64,000 bases of DNA. It comes from JANNXQ01 sp031425095 (GTDB taxonomy: Bacteria; Verrucomicrobiota; Verrucomicrobiia; Chthoniobacterales; Chthoniobacteraceae). The stretch spans positions 5,235-69,234 of the forward strand of contig JANPIS010000413.1 of assembly GCA_031425095.1 (NCBI GenBank). Reading direction: 5' to 3'. Below are positions 16,913 through 24,790 of this stretch, in pieces. Under the pieces are notes generated by a model that ran no database searches, was not told the origin of the DNA, and saw only the letters and a list, made by a program, of their open reading frames with translations. Position 1 is the first letter of the stretch. Every line of letters begins with the position of its first letter. The translations under genes were made by a program, and so were the position numbers.

Positions 16913-17251
16913 TCACTGGAACGGGGACTTTTTCGCGGCAAACTCCTTCTCCAGCCGATGGCACATCAGGTCGCAGAGTTCCGAAATCTGCGGGTCAGAG
17001 ATGAAGTAGTAGGCGTTCAGCCCTTCCTTGCGGCGGCCGATCATGCCGGCCGCAACGAGGGTGGCGAGGTGCTTGGAGACGTTCGCCTGCGACTGGCCCG
17101 TGAGCGTGACGAGCTGGCCGACGTTTTGTTCGCCGTCTTCGAGCACCGCAAGGAGCTTCAGGCGCACGGGCTCGCTCAGGACTTTGAAGCGCTGGGCAAC
17201 GAGCTGGAAACCTTCGTCAGTGAGTTTTGGGCGCTTGGATTTGCGGGGCAT
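16913..17251 (-). CDS. ArsR-family transcriptional regulator of the sulfur operon
   Basis: 112 residues. A winged helix-turn-helix is clear: FKVLSEPVRLKLLAVLEDGE, then TGQSQANVSKHLATLVAAGM as the recognition helix, and the wing RRKEGLNAYYFIS. The only cysteines are a CDLMC pair in the last helix (about residues 97 and 101). Sulfide/persulfide sensors of this family such as SqrR and BigR use two cysteines placed differently, so the sensing chemistry here, if any, would be distinct. The gene diverges from the sulfur operon across 76 bases, and it probably represses that operon and itself. Confidence 0.88.
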   Translation of the reverse strand: MPRKSKRPKLTDEGFQLVAQRFKVLSEPVRLKLLAVLEDGEQNVGQLVTLTGQSQANVSKHLATLVAAGMIGRRKEGLNAYYFISDPQISELCDLMCHRLEKEFAAKKSPFQ

Positions 17252-17327
17252 TGAAAAGGTGCGCGACTATATTCCTGTATCGGTATCAAGATTGAACGCG
17301 GAGGCGGTCCAGCGTATCACACACATC
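17252..17327. promoter_or_regulatory. Divergent promoter/operator region
   Basis: 76 bases between arsR-like and the sulfur operon. It contains the AT-richer stretch CTATATTCCTGTATCGGTAT with a direct repeat GTATC-G-GTATC (near 17276-17290). This is a plausible ArsR operator, but no clean long palindrome was seen. Confidence 0.35.
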
Positions 17328-17597
17328 ATGAAAATCGAAAGCCTCACCCCTTACTGGCCGTGGATACTTGGCCTGCTCATCGGCGCCCTCCTCGGTTCGG
17401 CCCTTGGTTATTTCGGCCAATGCACGTCGGGCACCTGCCCGCTCACCTCGACCTGGTGGCGCGGCGCGATCTACGGCGGCGTGCTCGGTCTGCTTTTTGC
17501 GGCTTCGTCGTCCAGCCGCGCAGAGCGATCGCACATCGAAGCTCCACGCGAGACGCACCCGGCCGACCAGCACAATAAAGGAACCGGCACTCGTTGA
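17328..17597 (+). CDS. DUF6132-like small membrane protein
   Basis: 89 residues, two hydrophobic helices (WILGLLIGALLGSALGYF and WWRGAIYGGVLGLLFAAS) around GQCTSGTCPLTS. The CTSGTCP motif between helices typifies DUF6132. Similar CTSG cysteine motifs occur in the YeeE/YedE proteins just downstream, which suggests a shared sulfur-handling role. The C-terminal tail is charged. It is the first gene of the sulfur operon, followed by a 156-base gap. Confidence 0.75.
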   Translation: MKIESLTPYWPWILGLLIGALLGSALGYFGQCTSGTCPLTSTWWRGAIYGGVLGLLFAASSSSRAERSHIEAPRETHPADQHNKGTGTR

Positions 17598-17753
17598 GGT
17601 TCTGCGGGTCCGGCACGGGGATTCCTGAGCCGCGAACTGGCGTAAGGGTGGAGCGGAGATTTCCAAAAAAATGCACCGCCAGCTTCGGTCTTGATAACGA
17701 TGCAGGAATGAGACGCCTTCCACGTCTCGTCATCCACGAAAGGACACAACCCC

Positions 17754-18296
17754 ATGAATCCACTCCACATGAAAGCTTGGTCGCCGTATCTCGTCGGCGC
17801 GGGAATCGGCGTGTTGAGCTGGCTGACGTTCGCCACGGTGAACCGGCCGATCGGCATCACTACGGCCTTTGAATACAGCGCCGCGCTGACCGAGCAGGCG
17901 GCGGCGCCGCAGGTCGTGCAGCCGTATCTCGAGGCGAAGGCGAAGGACAACAAGTCGCCGAAGATCGACTGGGAATGGATGCTCGTCCTCGGCGTGCTGA
18001 TCGGCGCTTATGCCAGCTCGAAGATGTCGGGCGACCGCGTGCCGGAGGAGAAGGTGCCGCCGCTGTGGCGGTCGCGCTTTGGCGATTCGCCGGGCGTCCG
18101 ATATGCCGGGGCGTTTCTCGGCGGCCTGATTATGATGCTCGGGGCGCGCATCGCGCAGGGCTGCACGAGCGGGCATGCGATCAGCGGCGTGCTGCAACTC
18201 GCGCTGTCGAGTTGGATTTTCGCGCCGGTGATGGGGCTGGCGGGGCTGGCGGTGGCGTTCCTGATTTATGGAAAGGAGGGCCGTAGCCATGTTTGA
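17754..18296 (+). CDS. YeeE/YedE half-transporter, first pair, N-type
   Basis: 180 residues with about five hydrophobic helices. The signature GARIAQGCTSGHAISGVLQL carries the cysteine that in thiosulfate transporters of this family contacts substrate. Full-length YeeE has two such halves; here the second half is the next gene, which overlaps by 8 bases. It starts with SPYLVGAGIGVLSWLTF, matching the paralogue at 20268. Predicted role: uptake or export of thiosulfate or another sulfane-sulfur species across the inner membrane. Confidence 0.85.
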   Translation: MNPLHMKAWSPYLVGAGIGVLSWLTFATVNRPIGITTAFEYSAALTEQAAAPQVVQPYLEAKAKDNKSPKIDWEWMLVLGVLIGAYASSKMSGDRVPEEKVPPLWRSRFGDSPGVRYAGAFLGGLIMMLGARIAQGCTSGHAISGVLQLALSSWIFAPVMGLAGLAVAFLIYGKEGRSHV

Positions 18297-18849
18297 TGAA
18301 CCGCTCAAACTCGTGCTCGGATTGCTGACGGGGATCGTCTTCGGCGTGCTGCTGCAAAAGGGGCAGGTCGCAAAATTCCAGAAGATCCTCGGACAGTTTC
18401 TGCTGAAGGATTTCACCGTCGTGAAGATCATGGCGACGGCAATTGCGGTGGGAACGGTTGGCGTTCATGCGCTCGTCGCGATGGGGGCGGCGGAGATTCA
18501 CATCCAGACGGCATCGCTGGCACGCGTCATCGTCGGTGGAGTGCTTTTCGGCGCAGGGCTCGCGGTGTTTGGGTTGTGCCCGGGCACGAGCGTGACGGCA
18601 TGCGGCGAAGGTCGGCGCGATGCCATGGTCGGCGTGCTCGGGATGTTTGTGGGGGCGGGCATTTACGTCGCGGCCTTCCCGGCGTTGCAGCCGATCATCA
18701 AGTCGATGGCGGATTTTGGGAAAGTCACGCTGCCGCAATTCATCGGCACCTCGCCGTGGCTGTGGGCAGGCGGGCTGGCGGTCGTCATCGCCATCGCGCT
18801 CGCGATCCTGGAGCGCGTCCATCCCAAGCATCTCGACGCTACTCCCTAG
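18289..18849 (+). CDS. YeeE/YedE half-transporter, first pair, C-type
   Basis: 186 residues from the ATG at 18289, preceded by GGAGGG. Hydrophobic helices throughout. Motifs are GIVFGVLLQKGQVAKF, KDFTVVKIMATAIAVG, and the cysteine segment FGLCPGTSVTACGEGRRD. It complements the preceding gene to make a complete YeeE-type unit. The overlap of 8 bases supports equal production of both halves. Confidence 0.85.
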   Translation: MFDEPLKLVLGLLTGIVFGVLLQKGQVAKFQKILGQFLLKDFTVVKIMATAIAVGTVGVHALVAMGAAEIHIQTASLARVIVGGVLFGAGLAVFGLCPGTSVTACGEGRRDAMVGVLGMFVGAGIYVAAFPALQPIIKSMADFGKVTLPQFIGTSPWLWAGGLAVVIAIALAILERVHPKHLDATP

Positions 18850-18867
18850 TCCTTATCATCAAAACCT

Positions 18868-20271
18868 ATGTCACTCGTATTCGAACGCATCCAAACTGAA
18901 GGCATCGCCGAGTTATCCTACCTGCTCGGCGACGATAGCGACGGCGTCGCGGCGGTTTTTGATCCGACGCCGGATGTGGAGAAATACGTGGAGCTGGCGC
19001 GCGAGAAGAAGGTCTCGATCACGCATATTTTCGAGACGCACATTCACGCGGATCTTGTCAGCGGTTCGCGTGAGCTTTGTGCGCGGCTGCAATCGGCGAA
19101 GGTCTTTGTCAGTCACGAGGGCGATGCGCGGTATGGCTTCGATCACGAGAAGCTGGAGGACGGTGATCAGTTCACGTTTGGCAAGACGCTGGTCACCGTG
19201 CGCCACACGCCAGGCCACACGCCGGAGCATGTGAGCTATCTCGTCGCGGAGAAGGATCACCCGGACACGCCGTGGGGTGTGCTCACGGGCGATTCGCTTT
19301 TCGTCAATTCCGCCGGGCGGCCCGATCTGCTCGGCTCCAGCGAGACGGAGGAGCTGACGCAAAAGCTCTTCAAAACTCTGCGTGAATTCTACCTCGCGCT
19401 GCCGGACAGCGTGATGATTTATCCAGCGCACGGCCACGGTTCGCCGTGCGGCGCGGACATTGGTGACCGACTCGAGAGCACCATCGGCTACGAGCGGAAG
19501 TTCAATCCCTACCTCCAAATCTCCGACTATGACAAATTCCGCGAGCACGCGCTGAGCAGCGCGCCGCCGGTGCCGAAGTATTACCCGCGGATGAAAAAGG
19601 TGAACGCGAAAGGGCCGAAGATCCTCGGCAATTTACCGCGCGTGCCGGGCCTGCCCGCAAAGGTTTTCAAGGAGGCCGTGGAAAGGAAAGCCGGCGTGCT
19701 CGTGGACACGCGCATGATGCTCGGCTTCGGCGGCGGGCACATCAAAGGCGCACTCAGCATCGGCGGCACACCCATGCTTTCCATCTGGGCCGGCTGGCTC
19801 CTGGAGCCTGACGAACCCATCCTGCTCGTGATCGACAAGGACAGCCAGATCGACGAAATCGTGAAGCTGTTTCTGCGCACCGGTTACACCGAGTTTGCGG
19901 GCTATCTCGTCGGTGGCATGAAGGCGTGGGACAATGCGGGCTTCGAGTTGGAGGAAGTCGGCCAGATGACCGTGCATGAAGTGAAGGACGCCGGCGCCGC
20001 GCTGCAAATCATCGACGTCCGCGCGCCGACCGAATGGAAAAAGGGGCACATCCCTGGTGCGCGTCACGTCTTCCTACCGGAGCTGCGGGAAAAGATCGGC
20101 GAGTTGGATCGCGAGCGACCGACGGCGGTTTATTGCGACAGCGGATATCGCGCGAGCATCGGCGCGAGTATTTTGAAACAGGAGGATTTCAACTGCGTTT
20201 GCAACGTGCCGGGAAGCTGGCAGGCGTGGAAGAAAGCGAAGTTCCCGATCGAAGGAGGGAACGGAAAATGA
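18868..20271 (+). CDS. Metallo-beta-lactamase/double-rhodanese protein (persulfide dioxygenase-like)
   Basis: 467 residues. The N-terminal metallo-beta-lactamase domain has HIHAD (His58, His60, Asp62) followed by L rather than H, then HTPGHTPEHVSYL and LTGDSLF, as in one-iron persulfide dioxygenases of the ETHE1/CstB type. Two rhodanese domains follow. The first (near 280-370) lacks an evident active-site Cys. The second (near 370-465) has IIDVRAPTEWKKGHIPGA and the active loop VYCDSGYRAS. It should oxidise or transfer persulfide sulfur to sulfite or thiosulfate in the cytoplasm. Next gene overlaps by ATGA. Confidence 0.88.
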   Translation: MSLVFERIQTEGIAELSYLLGDDSDGVAAVFDPTPDVEKYVELAREKKVSITHIFETHIHADLVSGSRELCARLQSAKVFVSHEGDARYGFDHEKLEDGDQFTFGKTLVTVRHTPGHTPEHVSYLVAEKDHPDTPWGVLTGDSLFVNSAGRPDLLGSSETEELTQKLFKTLREFYLALPDSVMIYPAHGHGSPCGADIGDRLESTIGYERKFNPYLQISDYDKFREHALSSAPPVPKYYPRMKKVNAKGPKILGNLPRVPGLPAKVFKEAVERKAGVLVDTRMMLGFGGGHIKGALSIGGTPMLSIWAGWLLEPDEPILLVIDKDSQIDEIVKLFLRTGYTEFAGYLVGGMKAWDNAGFELEEVGQMTVHEVKDAGAALQIIDVRAPTEWKKGHIPGARHVFLPELREKIGELDRERPTAVYCDSGYRASIGASILKQEDFNCVCNVPGSWQAWKKAKFPIEGGNGK

Positions 20272-20855
20272 AACGCGCGCTTGTGTTTGCATTGCTGCTC
20301 CTGCCTTCGCTGGCGCAGGCCGCGGATCTCGCGGTGGATGCCACGAGCTACGACGGGCCCGCGTGGTCGCCATACGTCGTCGGCGCGGGCATCGGCGTCC
20401 TTTGCTGGCTCACGTTTTATTTTTCCGACAAGCCAATCGGCGCGTCATCCGCCTATGCCACGCTCGCGGGCATGATCGGGAAAATCTTCGCACGCAAGCG
20501 CACCGAGTCGCTCGCCTACTACAAGACCGAGCCGCCCGTTGTGAATTGGGAACTCGTCTTCGTGCTCGCCACGATCGTCGGCGGCTTCATCGCTGCGACC
20601 ACCGGCGGTGACTTCACTGGACGCTGGCTCCCGCCGATGTGGGAGGCGCGCTTTGGCGAAGGCACGCTTGGCTTGCGCGCGCTCTTCGCCGTCGGCGGCG
20701 GCGTGCTCATGGCCTTTGGCGCGCGCCTCGCTGGAGGCTGCACCAGTGGCCACGGCATCAGCGGCACGCTCCAGCTCAATGTCGCGTCATGGATCGCCGT
20801 GATCTGTTTCTTCATCGGCGGCATCGCTGTCGCCCTGCCCCTCTACGCGCAATGA
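20268..20855 (+). CDS. YeeE/YedE half-transporter, second pair, N-type
   Basis: 195 residues. A signal-like start (MKRALVFALLLLPSLAQA) precedes SPYVVGAGIGVLCWLTFYF and the cysteine motif GARLAGGCTSGHGISGTLQL. It is a paralogue of the gene at 17754 with an added N-terminal segment. ATGA overlaps link it to the preceding dioxygenase-like gene and to the next half-transporter. Confidence 0.85.
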   Translation: MKRALVFALLLLPSLAQAADLAVDATSYDGPAWSPYVVGAGIGVLCWLTFYFSDKPIGASSAYATLAGMIGKIFARKRTESLAYYKTEPPVVNWELVFVLATIVGGFIAATTGGDFTGRWLPPMWEARFGEGTLGLRALFAVGGGVLMAFGARLAGGCTSGHGISGTLQLNVASWIAVICFFIGGIAVALPLYAQ

Positions 20856-21454
20856 ACTCCACGATCGACCCAGGCAAATCCGTAAAAGAGTCCACCGCCG
20901 CGCTGCCGTCGTCCGCACCGCCCGCGGCGAAGCTCATCGGCGCGATCCTCTTCGGCCTCGCCTTCGGATTCCTCCTGCAAAAAGGCGGCGTCGGAAAATT
21001 CCACGTCCTCATCGGCCAGCTTCTACTCCAGGATTTCACCGTCGCGAAAGTCATGCTCACCGCAATCGTCGTCGGCATGGTCGGCGTCTTCGCGCTGCAC
21101 TGGCGCGCGAAAGTGAACCTCAACATCAAGCCCACGCGCCTGGCCTCCAACATCATCGGTGGCCTCGTCTTCGGCGCCGGTTTCGCGCTGCTCGGCTACT
21201 GCCCCGGCACCGCCGCCGCCGCGCTCGGCCAGGGAAATTGGGACGCGCTGCTCGGCATGGCTGGCCTGCTGCTCGGCTCATATCTCTACGCGGAGTTTTC
21301 CGCCGGCATCAAAGCCACGATCGAAAAGTGGGGCGACAAAGGGAAGCTCATGCTCCCCGACCTGCTGCAAATCCCGCGCGGCGTCTTTGTGCCAGCCTTT
21401 GCATTGCTGTTGATCGCGGTGCTGTTTGCGCTCGAGCGTTTTACGGATCGCTAA
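20852..21454 (+). CDS. YeeE/YedE half-transporter, second pair, C-type
   Basis: 200 residues. After a polar lead of about 25 residues come the family motifs FGLAFGFLLQKGGVGKF, QDFTVAKVMLTAIVVGM and LLGYCPGTAAAALGQGN. It pairs with the preceding gene. Having two complete split units in one operon suggests either two substrates or import and export of different sulfur species. Confidence 0.85.
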   Translation: MNSTIDPGKSVKESTAALPSSAPPAAKLIGAILFGLAFGFLLQKGGVGKFHVLIGQLLLQDFTVAKVMLTAIVVGMVGVFALHWRAKVNLNIKPTRLASNIIGGLVFGAGFALLGYCPGTAAAALGQGNWDALLGMAGLLLGSYLYAEFSAGIKATIEKWGDKGKLMLPDLLQIPRGVFVPAFALLLIAVLFALERFTDR

Positions 21455-21457
21455 GTT

Positions 21458-21922
21458 ATGAACGCCGCCGACCTGCCATTTCCGCCTAGAGCGACGCGCG
21501 TGGAGCGCAGCAGCGCCGAGGAAATCAATGCCCGCATCGAGCTTGAAACCCTGGCCAACATCGAGCGTGTGGCGGCGGGCGGACGCGAGGCCATCGGGCG
21601 ACGGCTCGAGGAACTCGACCGGGAGTGGGACATCGAGCGCACCTTGGAAGCAAACGCCGCAACCGTCACTCTGATCGAGCTGGGGCTGGGATCCTCCGTG
21701 GACCGGCGCTGGTTTGCTTTCCCTGTCGTTGTCGCCGCCTTTCTCCTCCAGCACTCGCTCCAAGGCTGGTGTCCGCCGCTTCCGCTATTCCGCCGACGTG
21801 GCATCCGCACGGAACGCGAGATCCATCTCGAGCGCACTGCCCTGCGCATCTTGCGCGGCGATTTCGAGTGGTTGTCGAACGAGCCGCACGAAGCTTTCCG
21901 CCTGGCGAGGGAGGCATTATGA
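21458..21922 (+). CDS. DUF2892-type membrane protein
   Basis: 154 residues. A long charged N-terminal region (LDREWDIERTLEANAATVTL) leads to one hydrophobic hairpin (WFAFPVVVAAFLLQHSLQGW) followed by CPPLPLFRRRGIRT. This is the layout of DUF2892 inner-membrane proteins that often accompany rhodaneses. The conserved Cys after the helix may matter in sulfur transfer. Last bases overlap the next start by ATGA. Confidence 0.75.
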   Translation: MNAADLPFPPRATRVERSSAEEINARIELETLANIERVAAGGREAIGRRLEELDREWDIERTLEANAATVTLIELGLGSSVDRRWFAFPVVVAAFLLQHSLQGWCPPLPLFRRRGIRTEREIHLERTALRILRGDFEWLSNEPHEAFRLAREAL

Positions 21923-22209
21923 CCGCCCGGCTCGTCCGGTCGAAAAGCGGGAGTTGGGCCGGCATCCTGGCGCTTTGTGCGGGGTTGTGGCCGCGCATGG
22001 CGGCGGCTTGTCCGATCTGCAACACGGAGACCGGGCGGCAGGTCCGACTAGGCATCTTTAACGACAGTTTTTGGAGCACGCTTTTGGCGGTCGTATCCCC
22101 GTTTCCCGTCCTCCTGCTGGCCATCGCTGCCTACCGTTTCGGGTGGCCGCCGCTCCGCGACCGTTCCGCTTCAACCTCGCACGCGAACCTAAGTCATCAG
22201 ACACAATGA
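21919..22209 (+). CDS. Small membrane protein with a CPIC motif
   Basis: 96 residues. A signal-like helix (SWAGILALCAGLWPRMAAA) is followed at once by CPICNTETGRQVRLGIFND, then a second helix (LLAVVSPFPVLLLAIAAYRF). The CPIC pair should face the periplasm. It could bind metal or be a redox pair. No named family. It sits between DUF2892 and DUF2243 genes with ATGA overlaps on both sides. Confidence 0.65.
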   Translation: MTARLVRSKSGSWAGILALCAGLWPRMAAACPICNTETGRQVRLGIFNDSFWSTLLAVVSPFPVLLLAIAAYRFGWPPLRDRSASTSHANLSHQTQ

Positions 22210-22694
22210 ATCGTGACGTGAATCAAAAGCCGCTCGTTGTCGCTGGCATCTTTATGGGCATCGGCCTGGGAGGATTTTTCGATGGGATCCTCTTCCATCA
22301 ACTGCTTCAGACCCACAACATGCTCTCGGCGAAGTTTCCCAAAACGAGCATCGCGAACATGGAGATCAACATGTTCTGGGACGGCTTGTTCCATTCGATG
22401 ACTTATACGATGACCCTCATCGGCTTGGTCCTGCTCTGGAAATGCGGCGCACGTCGCGACGTGCCGTGGTCGGGGAAGACTTTCCTCGGCGCAAATTTTC
22501 TCGGTTGGGGACTTTTCAACTTCGTCGAGGGCATCATCGACCATCACATCCTCCACATTCACCACGTCCTGGAGAGCCACGGTCCGTCGATGTTCGACTA
22601 CCTGTTTCTTGCTTCGGGACTAATCTTCATCGTCGGCGGCTGGATGGCGATCCGTTCGGCACGTTCGGATCCCGCTTTGCCGCGCGGCGCTTGA
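22206..22694 (+). CDS. DUF2243 membrane protein (copy 1)
   Basis: 162 residues, four hydrophobic helices. DUF2243 signatures are GLGGFFDGILFHQLLQTHNM, FWDGLFHSMTY, and LGWGLFNFVEGIIDHHILHI with histidines that could bind heme or metal. A paralogue is at 49189. Function unknown; the sulfur-operon setting hints at an electron-transfer or metal-linked role. Confidence 0.82.
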   Translation: MNRDVNQKPLVVAGIFMGIGLGGFFDGILFHQLLQTHNMLSAKFPKTSIANMEINMFWDGLFHSMTYTMTLIGLVLLWKCGARRDVPWSGKTFLGANFLGWGLFNFVEGIIDHHILHIHHVLESHGPSMFDYLFLASGLIFIVGGWMAIRSARSDPALPRGA

Positions 22695-22731
22695 TCACTT
22701 GCCTCGATGCAACGGCCTCTCGCTAACGCCC

Positions 22732-23841
22732 ATGAGCACCACTTCCGGAAAGCATGAAGCCTCGGTAAAAGCAGCCGATTTACTTTCGTCGGGCGGGATG
22801 ATTGTCCGGGAAAAGGAGCCTTTGAACTTGGAGATGCCATTTGGGTCGCTCAGCTCCTTTGTCACGCCGGTCGAGCGATTCTATGTGCGCTGTCACTTTC
22901 CCATCCCCGACATCGACGTGAAGTCGTGGCGGCTGAGTGTCGAAGGCGAGGTGGAGCATCCGTTGGAACTGAGTTACGAGGACCTGCGCGGGATGGAGAC
23001 GCGCACGATCACCACCGTGATGGAATGCGCAGGCAATGGCCGGGCGTTTCTCGAGCCGCAGCGCGACGGGGCGCAGTGGGAAGGCGGCGCGGTCGGCAAC
23101 GCGGAATGGACCGGTGTGCCGCTCGCCCTGGTGCTTGCGAAGGCCGGAGTGCGAAAGGCCGCGCGCGAGCTGATTCTCGAAGGCGCCGATCAGGGCGAGA
23201 TCAAGGAACCGCCGCGCCCTGCGGGAAAAATTCACTACTCGCGCAGCCTGCCGCTGGCCAAGGCCAACGACGATGTGCTCCTCGCCTTTCAACTCAACGG
23301 CGAAGACCTCCCCGCGGCGCATGGCTTCCCACTGCGCGCCGTAGTGCCCGGATGGTATGGCATGGCCGCGGTGAAGTGGCTCACGAAGATCCTCGCGACC
23401 GCGCAGCCCTACAGCGGGTATTTCCAGTCGATCGATTACGCGTATTGGGAGCGCGGTTCGAGCGCGCCGACGCTCGTGCCGATCACCGCGGGGCGCGTGA
23501 AATCCCAGATTGCGCGCCCCGAATTCGCCGAGGCCGTGCGCGCGGGTCAGAGCTATCGCGTGCATGGCGCGGCGTGGACGAGCGGGGCCGAGATCGCGCG
23601 GGTCGAAGTGAGCACCGACGCGGGGAAAACATGGAACGACGCGCGTCTCCTTGGAAAATCCATCCGCAACGCGTGGCGACTGTGGGAATACGATTGGCCC
23701 GTCCCGACGCAGCCCGGAAAAGCCACGCTCATGGCCCGGGCCACGGATTCCGAGAGGCGCACCCAACCCGCCGAACACCACGACGATCGCGGCAGCTACC
23801 TCATCCACCACTGGCTTCCCATCGAGGTCATCATCCGCTGA
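22732..23841 (+). CDS. Sulfite-oxidase family molybdopterin enzyme (SoxC/SorA-like)
   Basis: 369 residues. The molybdenum-binding Cys99 is in TVMECAGNGR. The active-site block HGFPLRAVVPGWYGMAAVKW and the C-terminal Mo-cofactor dimerisation domain (residues 260-369, with SYRVHGAAWTSGAEIARVEV) are complete. It should oxidise sulfite to sulfate. Unlike SorA or SoxC it has no twin-arginine signal: the N-terminus is a polar MSTTSGKHEASVKAADLL. It is therefore predicted to be cytoplasmic, unless an upstream start was missed. No cytochrome partner is encoded nearby. Confidence 0.87.
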   Translation: MSTTSGKHEASVKAADLLSSGGMIVREKEPLNLEMPFGSLSSFVTPVERFYVRCHFPIPDIDVKSWRLSVEGEVEHPLELSYEDLRGMETRTITTVMECAGNGRAFLEPQRDGAQWEGGAVGNAEWTGVPLALVLAKAGVRKAARELILEGADQGEIKEPPRPAGKIHYSRSLPLAKANDDVLLAFQLNGEDLPAAHGFPLRAVVPGWYGMAAVKWLTKILATAQPYSGYFQSIDYAYWERGSSAPTLVPITAGRVKSQIARPEFAEAVRAGQSYRVHGAAWTSGAEIARVEVSTDAGKTWNDARLLGKSIRNAWRLWEYDWPVPTQPGKATLMARATDSERRTQPAEHHDDRGSYLIHHWLPIEVIIR

Positions 23842-23861
23842 ATACGCGCGACCCACCCCTT

Positions 23862-24317
23862 ATGAAAACCATGCTCCAAACTCTCGCGCTCGCCGCGCTC
23901 ACCCTGCTCCCGCTCACTGTCGTGACTGCTGAATCCGAAAAGCCATCCCCCGAAAAAGCTCACAAGGTCGTCTTCGAAGTCGCCATGGACGGCGCTGACA
24001 AATGGCAGGGCGCGCTGCGCAACGTCGAGAACGTGCGCATATCGCTCGGCGCAAAAACCAAGGTGGAAGTCGTCACCCACGGCAAAGGCGTCGGGATGCT
24101 GCTCGCGAAGACTTCCGCCGAGAACGCCGAGATGAAAGCCAAACTCGAACAACTTCACGCCGCTGGCGTCGTCTTCGCCGCGTGTGAGAACACAATGAAG
24201 CGCGAGAAAATCGAAAAGAAGGATCTCGTCGAGCTATCCACGACCGTCGATTCCGGCGTCAGCGAAGTGGTCCGCAAACAAGAGGCCGGCTACGCCTACA
24301 TCAAGAGCGGCGGCTAG
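23862..24317 (+). CDS. Exported DsrE-family protein
   Basis: 151 residues with a signal peptide (MKTMLQTLALAALTLLPLTV). The DsrE fold is visible: VVFEVAMDG, the VRISLGAKTKVEVVTHGKGV strand region, and the conserved Cys in VVFAACENTMKRE. DsrE-type proteins carry sulfane sulfur on this cysteine. A periplasmic copy fits with the transporters upstream. A 463-residue frame that covers both this gene and part of the sulfite oxidase gene is an artefact of frame sharing. Confidence 0.82.
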   Translation: MKTMLQTLALAALTLLPLTVVTAESEKPSPEKAHKVVFEVAMDGADKWQGALRNVENVRISLGAKTKVEVVTHGKGVGMLLAKTSAENAEMKAKLEQLHAAGVVFAACENTMKREKIEKKDLVELSTTVDSGVSEVVRKQEAGYAYIKSGG

Positions 24318-24335
24318 AAGACTAACGACGCGCTC

Positions 24336-24761
24336 ATGAGCGATCGCAAATCCATCACCCTTCTTCAGATCAACGACACGCACGGTTATCTGGAGCCGCA
24401 CCCGGAGCTTTTTTGGGAAGGCGGCCATGCGGAATACCGCACGTCGGGTGGTTATACGCGGTTGCTCTCCGTCTTCAAGCAGGTACGCGAGGAACGGAAC
24501 GGTGCGGTGATCGCGCTCGATAACGGCGACACGCTGATGAAGTTCATCACGATCTGCGACTACACCGGCATCATCGAATGCGAAATCTTCGCCCAAACCT
24601 ACCGCCGCTTCGGCCTCGAAACCGTCCGCCACCCCGTCGTCGAACTGGAAGCCCGTGTGACGCCGTTCGACAGCGGCGAGGGCTGCACGCTCGATGTCGT
24701 GCGCATCGGTCCGCCGCGCATGGGACTTGACCATAATCCAAAGCTTTGCGCGGCAACTTAG
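24336..24761 (+). pseudogene. Chimeric frame: 5'-nucleotidase start fused to DnaE-like tail
   Basis: The first 66 residues are the start of a bifunctional metallophosphatase/5'-nucleotidase (SoxB relative): ITLLQINDTHGYLEPHPEL and VIALDNGDT hold the first metal-binding residues. At about base 24534 the likeness switches to the OB-fold near the end of a bacterial DNA polymerase III alpha/DnaE2: MKFITICDYTGIIECEIF, AQTYRRFG, then LDVVRIGPPR. The frame is kept but neither part can work. This marks a deletion or recombination joint. The first part was probably the last gene of the sulfur operon. Confidence 0.7.
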
Positions 24762-24790
24762 CCTCCATACTGATTCTCATATAACAGAGA

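Noticed and set aside
22926..24317. A 463-residue plus-strand frame
   Set aside because: It combines a shifted frame of the sulfite oxidase gene with the true frame of the DsrE gene; only the part from 23862 is coding.
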